Notes under the pieces: model-generated
Seen by the model: only the letters and a program-made list of their open reading frames with translations
What the model was told of the DNA's origin: nothing
The model's database searches: none
Position numbers and translations under genes: made by a program
From: Bacillota bacterium
Lineage (GTDB): Bacteria; Bacillota; Ch66; Ch109
DNA: 64,000 nucleotides
Assembly: GCA_013178275.1 (NCBI GenBank)
Contig: JABLWZ010000015.1
Location: 1 to 64,000 of the forward strand
Direction: 5' to 3'
Part shown: in pieces, positions 16,852 through 25,060 of the stretch
How positions within the stretch are numbered: the stretch's first letter is position 1
How the letters are laid out: each line of letters begins with the position of its first letter

Positions 16852-16891
16852 AAACGCGGGCAAAAAGTGATATGAAGGACTGTCCTACGCC
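16816..16891 (-). ncRNA. Candidate sigma-54-dependent small RNA
   Basis: A perfect -24/-12 element on the minus strand (16902-16917) points at this interval, which has no reading frame with a ribosome binding site. About 30-65 bases after the expected start, CCCGCGT and ACGTGGG pair over 7 bp (one G-T) and are followed by TTCTTTTTTT, a good intrinsic terminator. The product would be about 75 nt. No known RNA family is recognised. Confidence 0.45.
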
Positions 16892-16901
16892 TTAAAAATA
16901 T

Positions 16902-16917
16902 TGCAAATTACGTGCCA
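16902..16917 (-). promoter_or_regulatory. Sigma-54 (-24/-12) promoter
   Basis: Minus strand TGGCACGTAATTTGCA, an exact consensus match. No protein gene lies downstream on this strand for 800 bases. Confidence 0.8.
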
Positions 16918-17049
16918 TATTATTCCGGTTCTGGGATCGCTGGCCTGATAACTGAAAAAACGATTTTTGATAAGTTTGCTCCTGCCATACGTGCTCCTAT
17001 TTACTTAACCCACGCTATCCACTGGACTGGCGGGGTTCTTTTTTTCCGG

Positions 17050-17209
17050 CGCTATCGGAAAGTATATTAGGGGACTTTCCGATACAAGCAAGTGCACTCC
17101 GAAGCAAGTGCAGCTATGGCTCCTGCCCTTGGCGGTAGCCTAGCTTTCTTCGTAACTACGGCTTTCGCCTTCGCCAGGGGCTTGGCGACAGCCAAGTTTT
17201 CTTCGGCGG
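17050..17209 (+). repeat. Interspersed hairpin repeat, copy B
   Basis: Head ATCGGAAAGT (17054-17063) and ACTTTCCGAT (17074-17083), then AAGCAAGTGCA twice, a GCTATGGCTCCTGCC stretch and the tail AGCCAAGTTTTCTTCGGCGG. Same order as copies A and C. Confidence 0.8.
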
Positions 17210-17325
17210 AAAAGACGGTGCCGCCGGATGGGAGGTACAGGAGAAGGCCCCGGATCGCGGTTCCTGAAACAGTGGGGAGGGGAAGGGATTCAGCGGGATG
17301 AAAACAGAGCGGTGATCCTTCTTTA

Positions 17326-17430
17326 CGCTATCGGAAAGTATATTACAGGACTTTCCGATGCAAGCAAGTGCAACTAAGACTCTCGCCTTCGCCAGAGGCT
17401 TGGCGATAGCCAAGTTTTCTTCGCCGGTGG
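17326..17430 (+). repeat. Interspersed hairpin repeat, copy C (shorter)
   Basis: Head ATCGGAAAGT (17330-17339) and ACTTTCCGAT (17350-17359), then GCAAGCAAGTGCA and the tail AGCCAAGTTTTCTTCGCCGG. About 50 bases of the middle seen in copies A and B are missing. Confidence 0.8.
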
Positions 17431-17442
17431 ACTAAAAGGCTT

Positions 17443-17475
17443 GGCATACGCCAGGCCGGGGCGATGGCGTATGCC
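17443..17475. repeat. Inverted repeat next to copy C
   Basis: GGCATACGCCA (17443-17453) and TGGCGTATGCC (17465-17475), a perfect 11-bp stem. It is flanked by ACTAAAA on the left and TTTTAGT further right. It may be a terminator for the small membrane protein gene or a further mobile hairpin. The remaining bases of 16918-17533 show no gene. Confidence 0.6.
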
Positions 17476-17533
17476 TTTCAGACAGCTAACCGTTTTAGTC
17501 TTATTGTCAGGCCTGACACTTCGGCATTCACTT

Positions 17534-17725
17534 TCAGCCGTAGAAAAAGGCTCCAATTCCACCCAGGAATGCCCCGATAGCCATCACCATGTAAGGGTTA
17601 TTCGAGTTCGGGACAAAATTCAGGGCTACAAAGGCGCCCAAAACGGCTCCCAGCAGGGCCAGCGGGATCTGCCTTTTCGGGTCTCGCTTGGGCTTGGAAC
17701 GGTCCATTAATTCTTTTGGCGACAT
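17534..17725 (-). CDS. Small two-helix membrane protein
   Basis: A 63-residue protein. The N-terminal 20 residues are charged (MSPKELMDRSKPKRDPKRQ), followed by two hydrophobic Gly/Ala-rich helices (IPLALLGAVLGAFVALNFV and YMVMAIGAFLGGIGAFFYG). ATG at 17725 follows AGGAGG on the minus strand; the frame is open further up, but those residues look unlike protein. It lies between the repeats and the transporter gene. Function unknown. Confidence 0.65.
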   Translation of the reverse strand: MSPKELMDRSKPKRDPKRQIPLALLGAVLGAFVALNFVPNSNNPYMVMAIGAFLGGIGAFFYG

Positions 17726-17809
17726 GTAAGGAGCGCCTCCTCTCCAAATACCTTGGGTTTGACAAAGCATGACCGTGAAATGATTATTGCACAAATAAAA
17801 TGTAATTGA

Positions 17810-17842
17810 AAGAGGCTGCAATGATATTCAAAGCAGCCTCTT
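17810..17842 (-). terminator. Terminator hairpin of the transporter gene
   Basis: AAGAGGCTGC (17810-17819) and GCAGCCTCTT (17833-17842) form a perfect 10-bp stem just after the stop of the minus-strand transporter. Confidence 0.7.
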
Positions 17843-17871
17843 ACCGTTTACAACTAGACTAGGGTATCAGC

Positions 17872-19152
17872 CTACCGCCAGAAGATGAAGCTGATGAGGG
17901 CGGCAAAGGCAGCCATCGAAACCCCCCAGATGAGCAGGTTGCGGAACAGCTTGTTCTTGTCTTCCCACTCGGGAGCGGCGGCGATACACAGCGCGCCCAG
18001 GAGGGACAGCGGGCTGGCGTCGACCAGGTGGGCCGATACGCAGCAGGTGTAGACCAGGTTGCGCTGCAGATCGATCGCATCGGGACCGACTACCCCCAGT
18101 TTCTGCACCAGGCCAGGGATCAGGGGGACAAAGGTGGGCATAACCACCGCGGAGGAGCCGCTGTAAGTAGAAACGAAACCGGTCAGGCCGCCGAAGATAG
18201 CGGAGATGGTGTTGGTGGTCGAGATCCTGGCGATCGCCGAGGTCGCGTACTCCAGGCCACCGAGCTTGCCGCAGACTTCTACCAGCACCATAACACCGAC
18301 CAGCATGAACATGGTGAACCAGGGCTGAGCCGCCATGGCCTTCTTTTCATCCGCCACATTGAGGAAGGACAGGACAACGCCCAGTACCAGAGCGGTGAAA
18401 CCAACGTCCCACTTGAAGACGAGGACCAGGATGATCCAGGTGGCGATCGCGGCCAGGGTGATCAGCTGGCTCTTGTCCCAGGGCTCGATCTTCGCGCTGA
18501 CGATGTCCTTAACGCGCTGGCTCAGGCCCGGATCGACCTTGGCTCCCCAGAGCTTCAGGCCGCCGAAACCGACGTAGGCCAGTAAGGATGCCACGCCGTT
18601 ACCGAGAAGGGAGTTTAAGAAGATCTGGTTGCCGATGTATTCCAGTTTAATTTTTTCCACGAGACCGTTCGCGATAATTCCGGTAGGGGCGAGGGGTGAA
18701 AGAGCACCAGCATTGGCGCCGTTCACGATCATCAGGGTCATCAGGAAGGGACTGATGCGGGTCTCACCAGCCAGGGCCATGCCGATGGGGGCGAGCACCA
18801 CGGTGGTGGCGATGTTGCCAGGTCCGATTGCAGATAATACACAAGACAGGATGCAGAAGATGATAGGGATCATGCCGACGCTGCCGCCGGACCCTTTTAC
18901 CGCCCACTGTGCCATTTTGGCTACCGTGCCGTTGATGGTGGCCATACTAAAGAGGAAAGTGGCACCGACCAGGATCATGAACAGCTTGATGGGGAAGAAG
19001 GTGTTCAGCGCGTCAACCTTTAAAACCCCACCGCTGAAGGTGGCCAGAAGAAACGCTGCGGCTATACACATGATACCGACGTTTCTTTCGGATATGCAGC
19101 TGATTACGACGATGACCAAAAGGGCAATCAGAGCAATGACTCCTAAGGACAT
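17872..19152 (-). CDS. Carboxylate transporter, MatC / SLC13-like
   Basis: A 426-residue membrane protein with about 11-12 hydrophobic segments. The N-terminal half (ALLVIVVISCISERNVGI, then GNIATTVVLAPIGMALAG, NGANAGALSPLAPTGII) matches the dicarboxylate carrier MatC N-terminal family of the ion-transporter superfamily. It probably imports the dicarboxylate used by the adjacent pathway, likely with Na+ or H+ (inference from context). It is divergent from the decarboxylase beta subunit gene, and each has a perfect sigma-54 promoter in the shared 770-base gap. Confidence 0.82.
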   Translation of the reverse strand: MSLGVIALIALLVIVVISCISERNVGIMCIAAAFLLATFSGGVLKVDALNTFFPIKLFMILVGATFLFSMATINGTVAKMAQWAVKGSGGSVGMIPIIFCILSCVLSAIGPGNIATTVVLAPIGMALAGETRISPFLMTLMIVNGANAGALSPLAPTGIIANGLVEKIKLEYIGNQIFLNSLLGNGVASLLAYVGFGGLKLWGAKVDPGLSQRVKDIVSAKIEPWDKSQLITLAAIATWIILVLVFKWDVGFTALVLGVVLSFLNVADEKKAMAAQPWFTMFMLVGVMVLVEVCGKLGGLEYATSAIARISTTNTISAIFGGLTGFVSTYSGSSAVVMPTFVPLIPGLVQKLGVVGPDAIDLQRNLVYTCCVSAHLVDASPLSLLGALCIAAAPEWEDKNKLFRNLLIWGVSMAAFAALISFIFWR

Positions 19153-19289
19153 TAAAATACCTCCTCTTTATCCTCATGGGAATTATGAATGGGATAAACC
19201 GAGCAGAATCACCTCCCACACTGTAGTGTTTGTCATGAGTCCGACCAATAGTCCCATTTTCTGACATCAGGGGCTTGTTTGGAAATATA

Positions 19290-19305
19290 AGCAAAAAATG
19301 TGCCA
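19290..19305 (-). promoter_or_regulatory. Sigma-54 (-24/-12) promoter for the transporter
   Basis: Minus strand TGGCACATTTTTTGCT, perfect phase, 138 bases before the transporter start. Confidence 0.85.
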
Positions 19306-19764
19306 CCTTGGGAGTGATGAAACCGGTTGTTGATTCCTGGCGGAGTTTGCTTCTGGAAGGCAAGGGGAGGAGGGTAGAAGTGGCTGGAAATGATTAGGGG
19401 ATACCTGTCAAACAAACCATACACATGTATACAAAACCATGCAACTTGGCCCGGAACCAGCGTGGATGCTTGCTGCAGGGCCCGCAACGGGTTATTTCAT
19501 CGGCGTTTTTACGCCGTCCATCATCGACGCTCATTTTCCCCAACTTCATACGGAGATACTCATGTTCCCGGCCTTACCTTTTACCATTTCCCTTCCTTAT
19601 CTTATATATGGGCAGCAGGATGGCACAAAAAAGGACACAGTCACTACCCGGTGACTGACCCTCAAAAACGGTTCCGGTACCCGGGATTCGACCCGGCGAA
19701 AAAAAGTTTAACCTGCTTTCCTTTAATAATACGGTTTACGGTATCGCTTATTTATGTAAAAAAA

Positions 19765-19780
19765 TGGCATGGTTATTGCA
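19765..19780 (+). promoter_or_regulatory. Sigma-54 (-24/-12) promoter for gcdB-gcdD
   Basis: TGGCATGGTTATTGCA, perfect phase, 147 bases before the gcdB start. Confidence 0.85.
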
Positions 19781-19926
19781 TAGTGCCGTATTTATCGGCC
19801 TTGGTAGCATTTTTTAAAATACTGAAGATGGCGAAATATTCACACGAAGGAGGCATGGTATCGGGACATTTTTAGCCCAGAGAGGCGTTGGCGTAATACG
19901 TAGCTTTGAAAGGAGAGTAACATAAC

Positions 19927-21069
19927 TTGGAAGCTTTATTTCAAGACCTTATGCAAGGGATCCTCGGGCTGACCATAAAACACGTCATTATGTGGCTCAT
20001 CGGATTAACTCTGATTTATCTGGCGGTGGCGAAGGACTATGAGCCGCTGCTGTTGATGCCCATCGGTTTTGGCGCACTCTTAGCCAATATCCCGTTATCC
20101 TCAGCGGTAGGCCACGAGGGGCCGCTGACCACCCTGCTGCACGCTGGGATATCGAACGAACTGTTCCCGGTACTTATCTTCGTCGCCATCGGGGCGATGT
20201 GCGACTTCTCCCCCCTGTTAAAACAGCCGCTGATGATGATCTTCGGCGCTGCGGCGCAGTTCGGGATCTTCGGCACGATACTGGTTGCCACCCTGATCGG
20301 GTTCCCCATCAATCAGGCCGCGGCCATCGGGATCATCGGGGCCGCTGACGGCCCGACCACCATCTATGTGGCCAACAAGTTCGCCACCGAGCTGCTGGGT
20401 CCATTATCCGTGGCGGCGTATTCCTACATGTCCCTGGTGCCCATCATCCAGCCGCCGGTCATCAAGGCCCTGACCTCCAAGGAAGAACGGAAGATCCGGA
20501 TGTCCTACAAGGATACCAAGGTTCCCAACATGGTCCTCATCGCCTTCCCGATCGTGGTCACACTTATCGCCGGGGTTATCGCTCCCATCAGCGTCGCCCT
20601 GATCGGCTTCCTGATGTTCGGCAACCTGATCCGGGTCTGCGTCGGAATGTGCTCCAGCCTGAACCGCCTGAACGACGCGGCTCAGAATGAACTGGCCAAC
20701 CTGGTGACCCTGGTCCTCGGTATCACCATCGGCGGTACCATGACCGCGGATGGGTTCCTGAACCTCACCACTCTGTTCATCATGGGCCTGGGCCTGGTCG
20801 CCTTCATCTTCGACACCGCCGGCGGGGTCCTTGTCGCGAAGCTCATGAACATCTTCCGGAAAGAAAAGATCAACCCGATGGTTGGTGGAGCCGGCATCTC
20901 CGCGTTCCCGATGTCGGGCCGGGTTGTCGCCAAGATGGCTTTGGCCGAGGATCGGAGCAACTACATCATCTATCAGGCGATCGGCGCCAACGCTTCAGGA
21001 CAAATCGGTTCGATCATCGCCGGCGGCGTGGTTCTGGCTGTCGTCGGAACGATGCTGGGCGTGAGGTAA
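19927..21069 (+). CDS. gcdB: Na+-translocating decarboxylase beta subunit (glutaconyl-CoA decarboxylase GcdB)
   Basis: A 380-residue integral membrane protein of the OadB/MmdB/GcdB family, which couples removal of the carboxybiotin CO2 to Na+ export. The family signature with the functional Asp is present (GIIGAADGPTTIYVANKFA), as are the second conserved region (GAGISAFPMSGRVVAK) and the C-terminal NASGQIGSIIAGG. About nine hydrophobic segments are visible. The TTG start at 19927 lies about 11 bases after AAAGGAG. The specific glutaconyl-CoA assignment rests on the neighbouring gcdA and gct genes, since beta subunits alone do not show substrate. Confidence 0.9.
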   Translation: MEALFQDLMQGILGLTIKHVIMWLIGLTLIYLAVAKDYEPLLLMPIGFGALLANIPLSSAVGHEGPLTTLLHAGISNELFPVLIFVAIGAMCDFSPLLKQPLMMIFGAAAQFGIFGTILVATLIGFPINQAAAIGIIGAADGPTTIYVANKFATELLGPLSVAAYSYMSLVPIIQPPVIKALTSKEERKIRMSYKDTKVPNMVLIAFPIVVTLIAGVIAPISVALIGFLMFGNLIRVCVGMCSSLNRLNDAAQNELANLVTLVLGITIGGTMTADGFLNLTTLFIMGLGLVAFIFDTAGGVLVAKLMNIFRKEKINPMVGGAGISAFPMSGRVVAKMALAEDRSNYIIYQAIGANASGQIGSIIAGGVVLAVVGTMLGVR

Positions 21070-21081
21070 GGAGGAGAGAAA

Positions 21082-21207
21082 ATGACAGCTACTCAACAAG
21101 CACTGCAGTTAATGGCTATAGGATTACCGGTCATGTTCGCGGTTATCCTGCTCTTCATCGGCGTAGTCAAGCTGCTGTTCGTGGTATTCCCGAACAAAGA
21201 ATCCTAA
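21082..21207 (+). CDS. gcdD: Small membrane subunit of the Na+ decarboxylase (OadG/GcdD-like)
   Basis: A 41-residue protein, MTATQQALQLMAIGLPVMF at the start, with a single transmembrane helix and a short charged end (FPNKES). Its size, one N-terminal helix and position directly after gcdB (12 bases) match the small delta/gamma subunits that assemble the Na+ decarboxylase complexes. ATG follows GGAGGAGAG. The usual long Pro-rich cytoplasmic tail is absent. Confidence 0.7.
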   Translation: MTATQQALQLMAIGLPVMFAVILLFIGVVKLLFVVFPNKES

Positions 21208-21234
21208 CGCCTGAAAAAATCCGGCAACAAAGCA

Positions 21235-21278
21235 GGCTGTCTCAGAGGTCCGAAACGGACAGCGGGGCAGCCCCTTTT
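21235..21278 (+). terminator. Terminator-like hairpin after gcdD
   Basis: GGCTG.CTC (21235-21243) pairs with GGGGCAGCC (21264-21272), with an inner TCCG/CGGA stem and TTTT after it. It separates gcdBD from the next unit. Bases 21279-21512 show no gene. Confidence 0.65.
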
Positions 21279-21512
21279 ACCAAACCGGAAGGTTCATAGT
21301 GGAAACTTTTCGATGCAACCAAAGTGCCGCGGATGATGATCGAACTAAACCTGGCGGAACGCGAAGCGCCTAGAAAATTACATACTAACCAAAAACTGTA
21401 GCCAAAACCGCACACCCGCGTGGGTAACCAAACAATTTACTAGAATTTCTCACATTATGGATTTTGACCCCTTAATACTGGTGGTGCCTTCATCCGAGCA
21501 AAAAGCTGGTTG

Positions 21513-21528
21513 TGGCATGGAAGTTGCA
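21513..21528 (+). promoter_or_regulatory. Sigma-54 (-24/-12) promoter for the gcdC-gctB unit
   Basis: TGGCATGGAAGTTGCA, perfect phase, with a leader of about 140 bases before gcdC. Confidence 0.85.
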
Positions 21529-21682
21529 TGAAATACATGATAAGCGCCATAATCTGGTAAAGGAGGTGCGAATTGTAACCAAGGTGCTACCAAGTCAGCG
21601 CAGGTAATCTGGGGCTGCACGGTTATAGATCGTATTCATCCTGATTTGCAGCAGTAAAAAAAGTAATGGAGGTAGTAAAACA

Positions 21683-21895
21683 ATGGCGAATCTTACGAGT
21701 CCTCTGGCTGGAAAGGTACTGGAAGTTCAGATCAAGGCTGGACAGGCTGTGGACGTAGACGACGAAATCATGATCATCGAAGCCATGAAGATGGAAAACC
21801 CCGTGTACGCTACGGAAGGCGGAACCGTTAAGGAAGTCAAGGTCAATGCCGGGGACGCGGTCGAAGTCGGCACCGTTTTAGCGGTTATCGAGTAG
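21683..21895 (+). CDS. gcdC: Biotin carboxyl carrier protein (GcdC-like)
   Basis: A 70-residue biotinyl domain without the Ala/Pro linker usual in GcdC or OadA. The biotinylation motif EAMKMEN is intact (Lys36). It carries the carboxyl group from the alpha subunit (gcdA, two genes downstream) to the membrane subunit GcdB. ATG at 21683 follows GGAGG. Confidence 0.88.
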   Translation: MANLTSPLAGKVLEVQIKAGQAVDVDDEIMIIEAMKMENPVYATEGGTVKEVKVNAGDAVEVGTVLAVIE

Positions 21896-21931
21896 AGAGA
21901 GTATAACAAGCAATCCAGGAGGGTTTGAGTT

Positions 21932-23089
21932 ATGGATTTTGCATTAACAGACATTCAAAAACTGGTCCAGGAAACTGCGCGCAACTTCGCAGAAAATGAG
22001 ATAGCACCGTACGTGGAAAAGGACGAAGAGAACCATTATTACCGCCGGGAAATCCTCAGCAAGCTCGGAGAACTGGGCCTGCTGGGATGGAGCATCCCCG
22101 AAGAGTACGGCGGAAACGGCATGGGCTGGATGGAAGCCTGCATCGCGCTTTATGAAATCGCAAAGGTTCATACCTCCTGGCGGCTCAGCATCAGCGGAAA
22201 CTGCTGGGGCCCGGCGATGACCATCTACCACCATGGTACCGAAGAACAGAGGCAGAAATGGATCCCCGGGCTGTTGAGCGGGGAATATGTGGGCAGCTTC
22301 GCCCTCACCGAGGCCAACTCCGGTTCCGACGTGGCCAGCATGAAGACCTTCGCGGAAGACAAGGGCGACCACTTCGTAGTAAACGGCAGCAAGATGTGGA
22401 TTTCCGGCGGCCATGTTTCCGATATAGGTCTTGTCTACGTGGTAACCGAAAAGGGCAAGGGCCCCAAAGGGCTGTCCTGCCTGGTATTTGACTACAACAA
22501 CACCCCTGGCGTCACCCGGATCCCGATCCACACCAAGTTCGGCATGTACAGCGCCCCCACCTCGGAGCTGGTCTTCGAAAACGCCATCGTACCGAAGGAT
22601 AACCTTCTGGGTAAAATGGGCGCCGGCTTCAACATCTGTATGTGGCAGCTTAACAACACCCGCATGGGATGCGCCACCGGCGCGGCCGCGCTGTCAGCCG
22701 CCGCTACCGAGGGAGCGGTACAGTACGCCAACGAGCGCATGCAGTTTGGCCAGCCCATCGGCAAGTTCCAGATGATCCAGCAGCAGATCTGCGAAATGCT
22801 GCTCGAAGACGAAGCGGCCAAGTACCTGGTCTTCCGTGCCGCCTGGCTGAAGGACAACGAAATGCCCAGCCAGCAGGCCACCTCGATGGCCAAGCTGTAC
22901 GCCTGCAAAGCGGCCGTGAACGCGGCCAACCTGGCCATGAAGATCTACGGTTCTTACGGCTATTCGACCGAATACCCCTGCGCCCGCTGGCTGCGTGACG
23001 CGAAACAGTTCGAGACCCTGGAGGGAACCTCCAACATTCATACTGGGATCATAGCCAGCATTGAACTAGGATATCAGCCGAATCGCTAA
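21932..23089 (+). CDS. Acyl-CoA dehydrogenase, probably glutaryl-CoA dehydrogenase (non-decarboxylating)
   Basis: A 385-residue flavin acyl-CoA dehydrogenase with the standard fold: FALTEANSGSDVASMKT and WISGGHVSD in the middle, RMQFGQPIGKFQM, and the catalytic Glu (Glu364) in ETLEGTSNIH. Arg84 in TSWRLSIS aligns with the arginine that binds the free carboxylate in glutaryl-CoA dehydrogenases. Because it sits between the biotin carrier and glutaconyl-CoA decarboxylase, it most likely makes glutaconyl-CoA and leaves decarboxylation to the Na+ pump, as described for Desulfococcus. Whether it decarboxylates cannot be read from sequence alone. Electrons would pass to ETF, not found in the window. 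Confidence 0.8.
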   Translation: MDFALTDIQKLVQETARNFAENEIAPYVEKDEENHYYRREILSKLGELGLLGWSIPEEYGGNGMGWMEACIALYEIAKVHTSWRLSISGNCWGPAMTIYHHGTEEQRQKWIPGLLSGEYVGSFALTEANSGSDVASMKTFAEDKGDHFVVNGSKMWISGGHVSDIGLVYVVTEKGKGPKGLSCLVFDYNNTPGVTRIPIHTKFGMYSAPTSELVFENAIVPKDNLLGKMGAGFNICMWQLNNTRMGCATGAAALSAAATEGAVQYANERMQFGQPIGKFQMIQQQICEMLLEDEAAKYLVFRAAWLKDNEMPSQQATSMAKLYACKAAVNAANLAMKIYGSYGYSTEYPCARWLRDAKQFETLEGTSNIHTGIIASIELGYQPNR

Positions 23090-23119
23090 ACAACGTTTTT
23101 TCGAAGGGAAGTATGAATA

Positions 23120-24865
23120 GTGGGAGAATACGGATATTCGTTACACCCTTACTTCAAAGAAATGCCTGGACTGGGCAAGGCGCTCAACAAGGAAAACAAG
23201 GCCAACGTCGATGAAATCAAGCAGGTAGAAGCGGAACTGGCCCAGGAAATCGCAAGGGTACAGAACAGCGGCAAAGCCCAGGAAGAGATGAACAAGAAGG
23301 GCGAACTGACCGCCTGGCAGAGGCTCGAATACCTGGTAGATCCCGGCACCTGGTGCCCCCTGCACACCATATATGACCCGCAGTTCAACGAGGAAGGCAG
23401 CACCGGGGTCATCGATGGACTGGGCAAGATCTCCGGCCGCTGGGCAGTCATTGTCGCCTCCAACAACCAGATCATGGCCGGTGCCTGGATCGCGGGGCAG
23501 GCCGACAACATCCTGCGGGTTACCGACATGGCCAAGATGCTTCACCTCCCGCTGGTCTGGGTTCTGAACTGCAGCGGGGTCAAGCTGATGGAACAGGAGG
23601 AGGTTTATCCCAACCGCAGAGGCAATGGGACCCCCTTCTACCGGCACTCTGAACTGAACCAGATGGGCATTCCCGTCATCGTAGGCATCTACGGCACCAA
23701 CCCCGCGGGCGGCGGCTATCACGGCATCAGCCCCACCACCCTGATCGCCCATAGAAAGGCTAATATCGCGGTTGGCGGCGGCGGGATCGTGGGCGGCATG
23801 AAGCCCAAGGGATACTTCGACGATGAGGCGGCCGAACAGCTGATCGACGCTACCCGCAAGTTCAAGGAAACCCCTCCCGGCCGTGTCGAAATCCACTACA
23901 ACGGCACCGGCTTCTTCCGTGAGGTCTGCGAAACCGAAGAAGCAGTGCTGGATACCATCAAGAAGTACATGAAGGATATACCCGCCTATCATCCCGACTT
24001 CTTCCGGGTGGCCGACCCGGTCGAACCGAAGTTCCCGGCCGAGGACCTCTACAGCCTGGTGCCTTTCAACCAGAGAAGGGGCTATCAGCTGGGCGAGGTT
24101 CTGGCAAGGCTGTTCGACAACAGCGAGCATCTGGAGTTTAAGCCCGACTACGGCCCGGATGTCTACTGCGGCCTGGCCAAGATCGACGGGTACCTCTGCG
24201 GGTTTATCGGAAACAACCAGGGATCTCTGGGGAACAATTACCCGGAATACACCGACCAGTACGTCGGTATCGGCGGCAAGCTGTACCGCCAGGGCCTGAT
24301 CAAGATGAGCGAGTTCGTGACCTTCTGCAACCGTGACCGGATACCCATCATCTGGGTGCAGGACACCTCCGGGATAGACGTGGGCGACATCGCTGAAAAG
24401 GCCGAGCTGCTGGGTCTGGGACAGTCGCTGATCTACTCCATCGAGTCTACCGAAATACCCATGATGCTGATCGTGCTCCGTAAAGGAACGGCGGCGGCCC
24501 ACTATGTCATGGGCGGCCCCAACGCCAACAACAACAACGTGTTCACCCTGGGCACCGCCACCACCGAAATCTACGTCATGCACGGGGAGACCGCGGCTGC
24601 AGCTTCCTATTCCCGCCGCCTGGTGAAGGAAAAGGATGCCGGCAAGTCCCTGGAGCCGGTCATCGGCAAGATGAACGAGATGGTCAAGAGCTACTATGAC
24701 AAGTCCAGACCGATCTACTGCGCCAAGCGTGGTATGGTGGACGAAGTCGTAAAAATGGGTGACCTGAGGAAATACTGCATGGCATTTGTCGGTTCGGTAT
24801 ACCAGAACCCGGCATCCATCTGCCCCTTCCATCAGATGATCACTCCGAGGGTTATCAAAGGCTAA
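23120..24865 (+). CDS. gcdA: Glutaconyl-CoA decarboxylase alpha subunit (carboxyltransferase)
   Basis: A 581-residue cytosolic carboxyltransferase, close to the length of known GcdA proteins (about 587). It moves the carboxyl group of glutaconyl-CoA to biotin on GcdC, yielding crotonyl-CoA. The two crotonase-like halves are visible: PAGGGYHGISPTTLIAHRKA and AVGGGGIVGGMKPKGYFDD in the first, GFIGNNQGSLGNN and DTSGIDVGDIAEKAELLG in the second, with RKGTAAAHYVMGGP near the end. The GTG start at 23120 lies after GAAGGGAA. It belongs to the gcdC unit; a 195-base gap with a long inverted repeat separates it from gctA. Confidence 0.92.
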   Translation: MGEYGYSLHPYFKEMPGLGKALNKENKANVDEIKQVEAELAQEIARVQNSGKAQEEMNKKGELTAWQRLEYLVDPGTWCPLHTIYDPQFNEEGSTGVIDGLGKISGRWAVIVASNNQIMAGAWIAGQADNILRVTDMAKMLHLPLVWVLNCSGVKLMEQEEVYPNRRGNGTPFYRHSELNQMGIPVIVGIYGTNPAGGGYHGISPTTLIAHRKANIAVGGGGIVGGMKPKGYFDDEAAEQLIDATRKFKETPPGRVEIHYNGTGFFREVCETEEAVLDTIKKYMKDIPAYHPDFFRVADPVEPKFPAEDLYSLVPFNQRRGYQLGEVLARLFDNSEHLEFKPDYGPDVYCGLAKIDGYLCGFIGNNQGSLGNNYPEYTDQYVGIGGKLYRQGLIKMSEFVTFCNRDRIPIIWVQDTSGIDVGDIAEKAELLGLGQSLIYSIESTEIPMMLIVLRKGTAAAHYVMGGPNANNNNVFTLGTATTEIYVMHGETAAAASYSRRLVKEKDAGKSLEPVIGKMNEMVKSYYDKSRPIYCAKRGMVDEVVKMGDLRKYCMAFVGSVYQNPASICPFHQMITPRVIKG

Positions 24866-24890
24866 GGGCTGTTTATCAGACGAAATTTCA

Positions 24891-24955
24891 CCTTATTATG
24901 CTCGCTGCTGTTGATGAAGCTCCATACACTCCCTCAGTCAGCGAGCGTAATAAGG
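24891..24955 (+). repeat. Long inverted repeat between gcdA and gctA
   Basis: CCTTATTATGCTCGCTG (24891-24907) and CAGCGAGCGTAATAAGG (24939-24955): 17-base arms with one G-T pair and a 31-base loop. No T-run follows. It may protect or process the mRNA between the two parts of the unit, or set different levels of them. Confidence 0.75.
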
Positions 24956-25060
24956 AGAAATGTGAACACCGGCAAGCTGTGACAAGGGTGACATGGGATC
25001 GAACCCGATAATCGGTTTAAAAAATCAGCCCGGGAAGCTACTCGGATGGGAGTGAAATAA

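Larger units (their letters stand above)
19153..19926. other. Divergent regulatory region between transporter and gcdB
   Basis: The gap of 774 bases holds two outward-facing -24/-12 promoters and no convincing gene; the plus-strand frames at 19390-19875 lack ribosome binding sites and protein-like composition. A hairpin CCGGG-ATTCGA-CCCGG lies at about 19680-19695. Activator sites are expected here but were not identified. Confidence 0.7.

Noticed and set aside
17156-17562. Two minus-strand frames sharing a KKTWLSPS-like peptide
   Set aside because: The likeness comes from the DNA repeat copies B and C, not from related proteins.
19670-19700. CCGGGATTCGACCCGG, resembling a tRNA T-arm
   Set aside because: The loop is 6 rather than 7 bases and no cloverleaf can be drawn.
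19390-19875. Plus-strand open frame in the transporter-gcdB gap
   Set aside because: No ribosome binding site, contains a sigma-54 promoter, and lacks protein-like patterns.
23141-24832. Minus-strand open frame of 563 codons opposite gcdA
   Set aside because: Shadow of gcdA; composition reflects the reverse of its codons.
24980-25010. GGGATCGAACCC, resembling a tRNA T-arm
   Set aside because: No matching acceptor, anticodon or D-arm around it.
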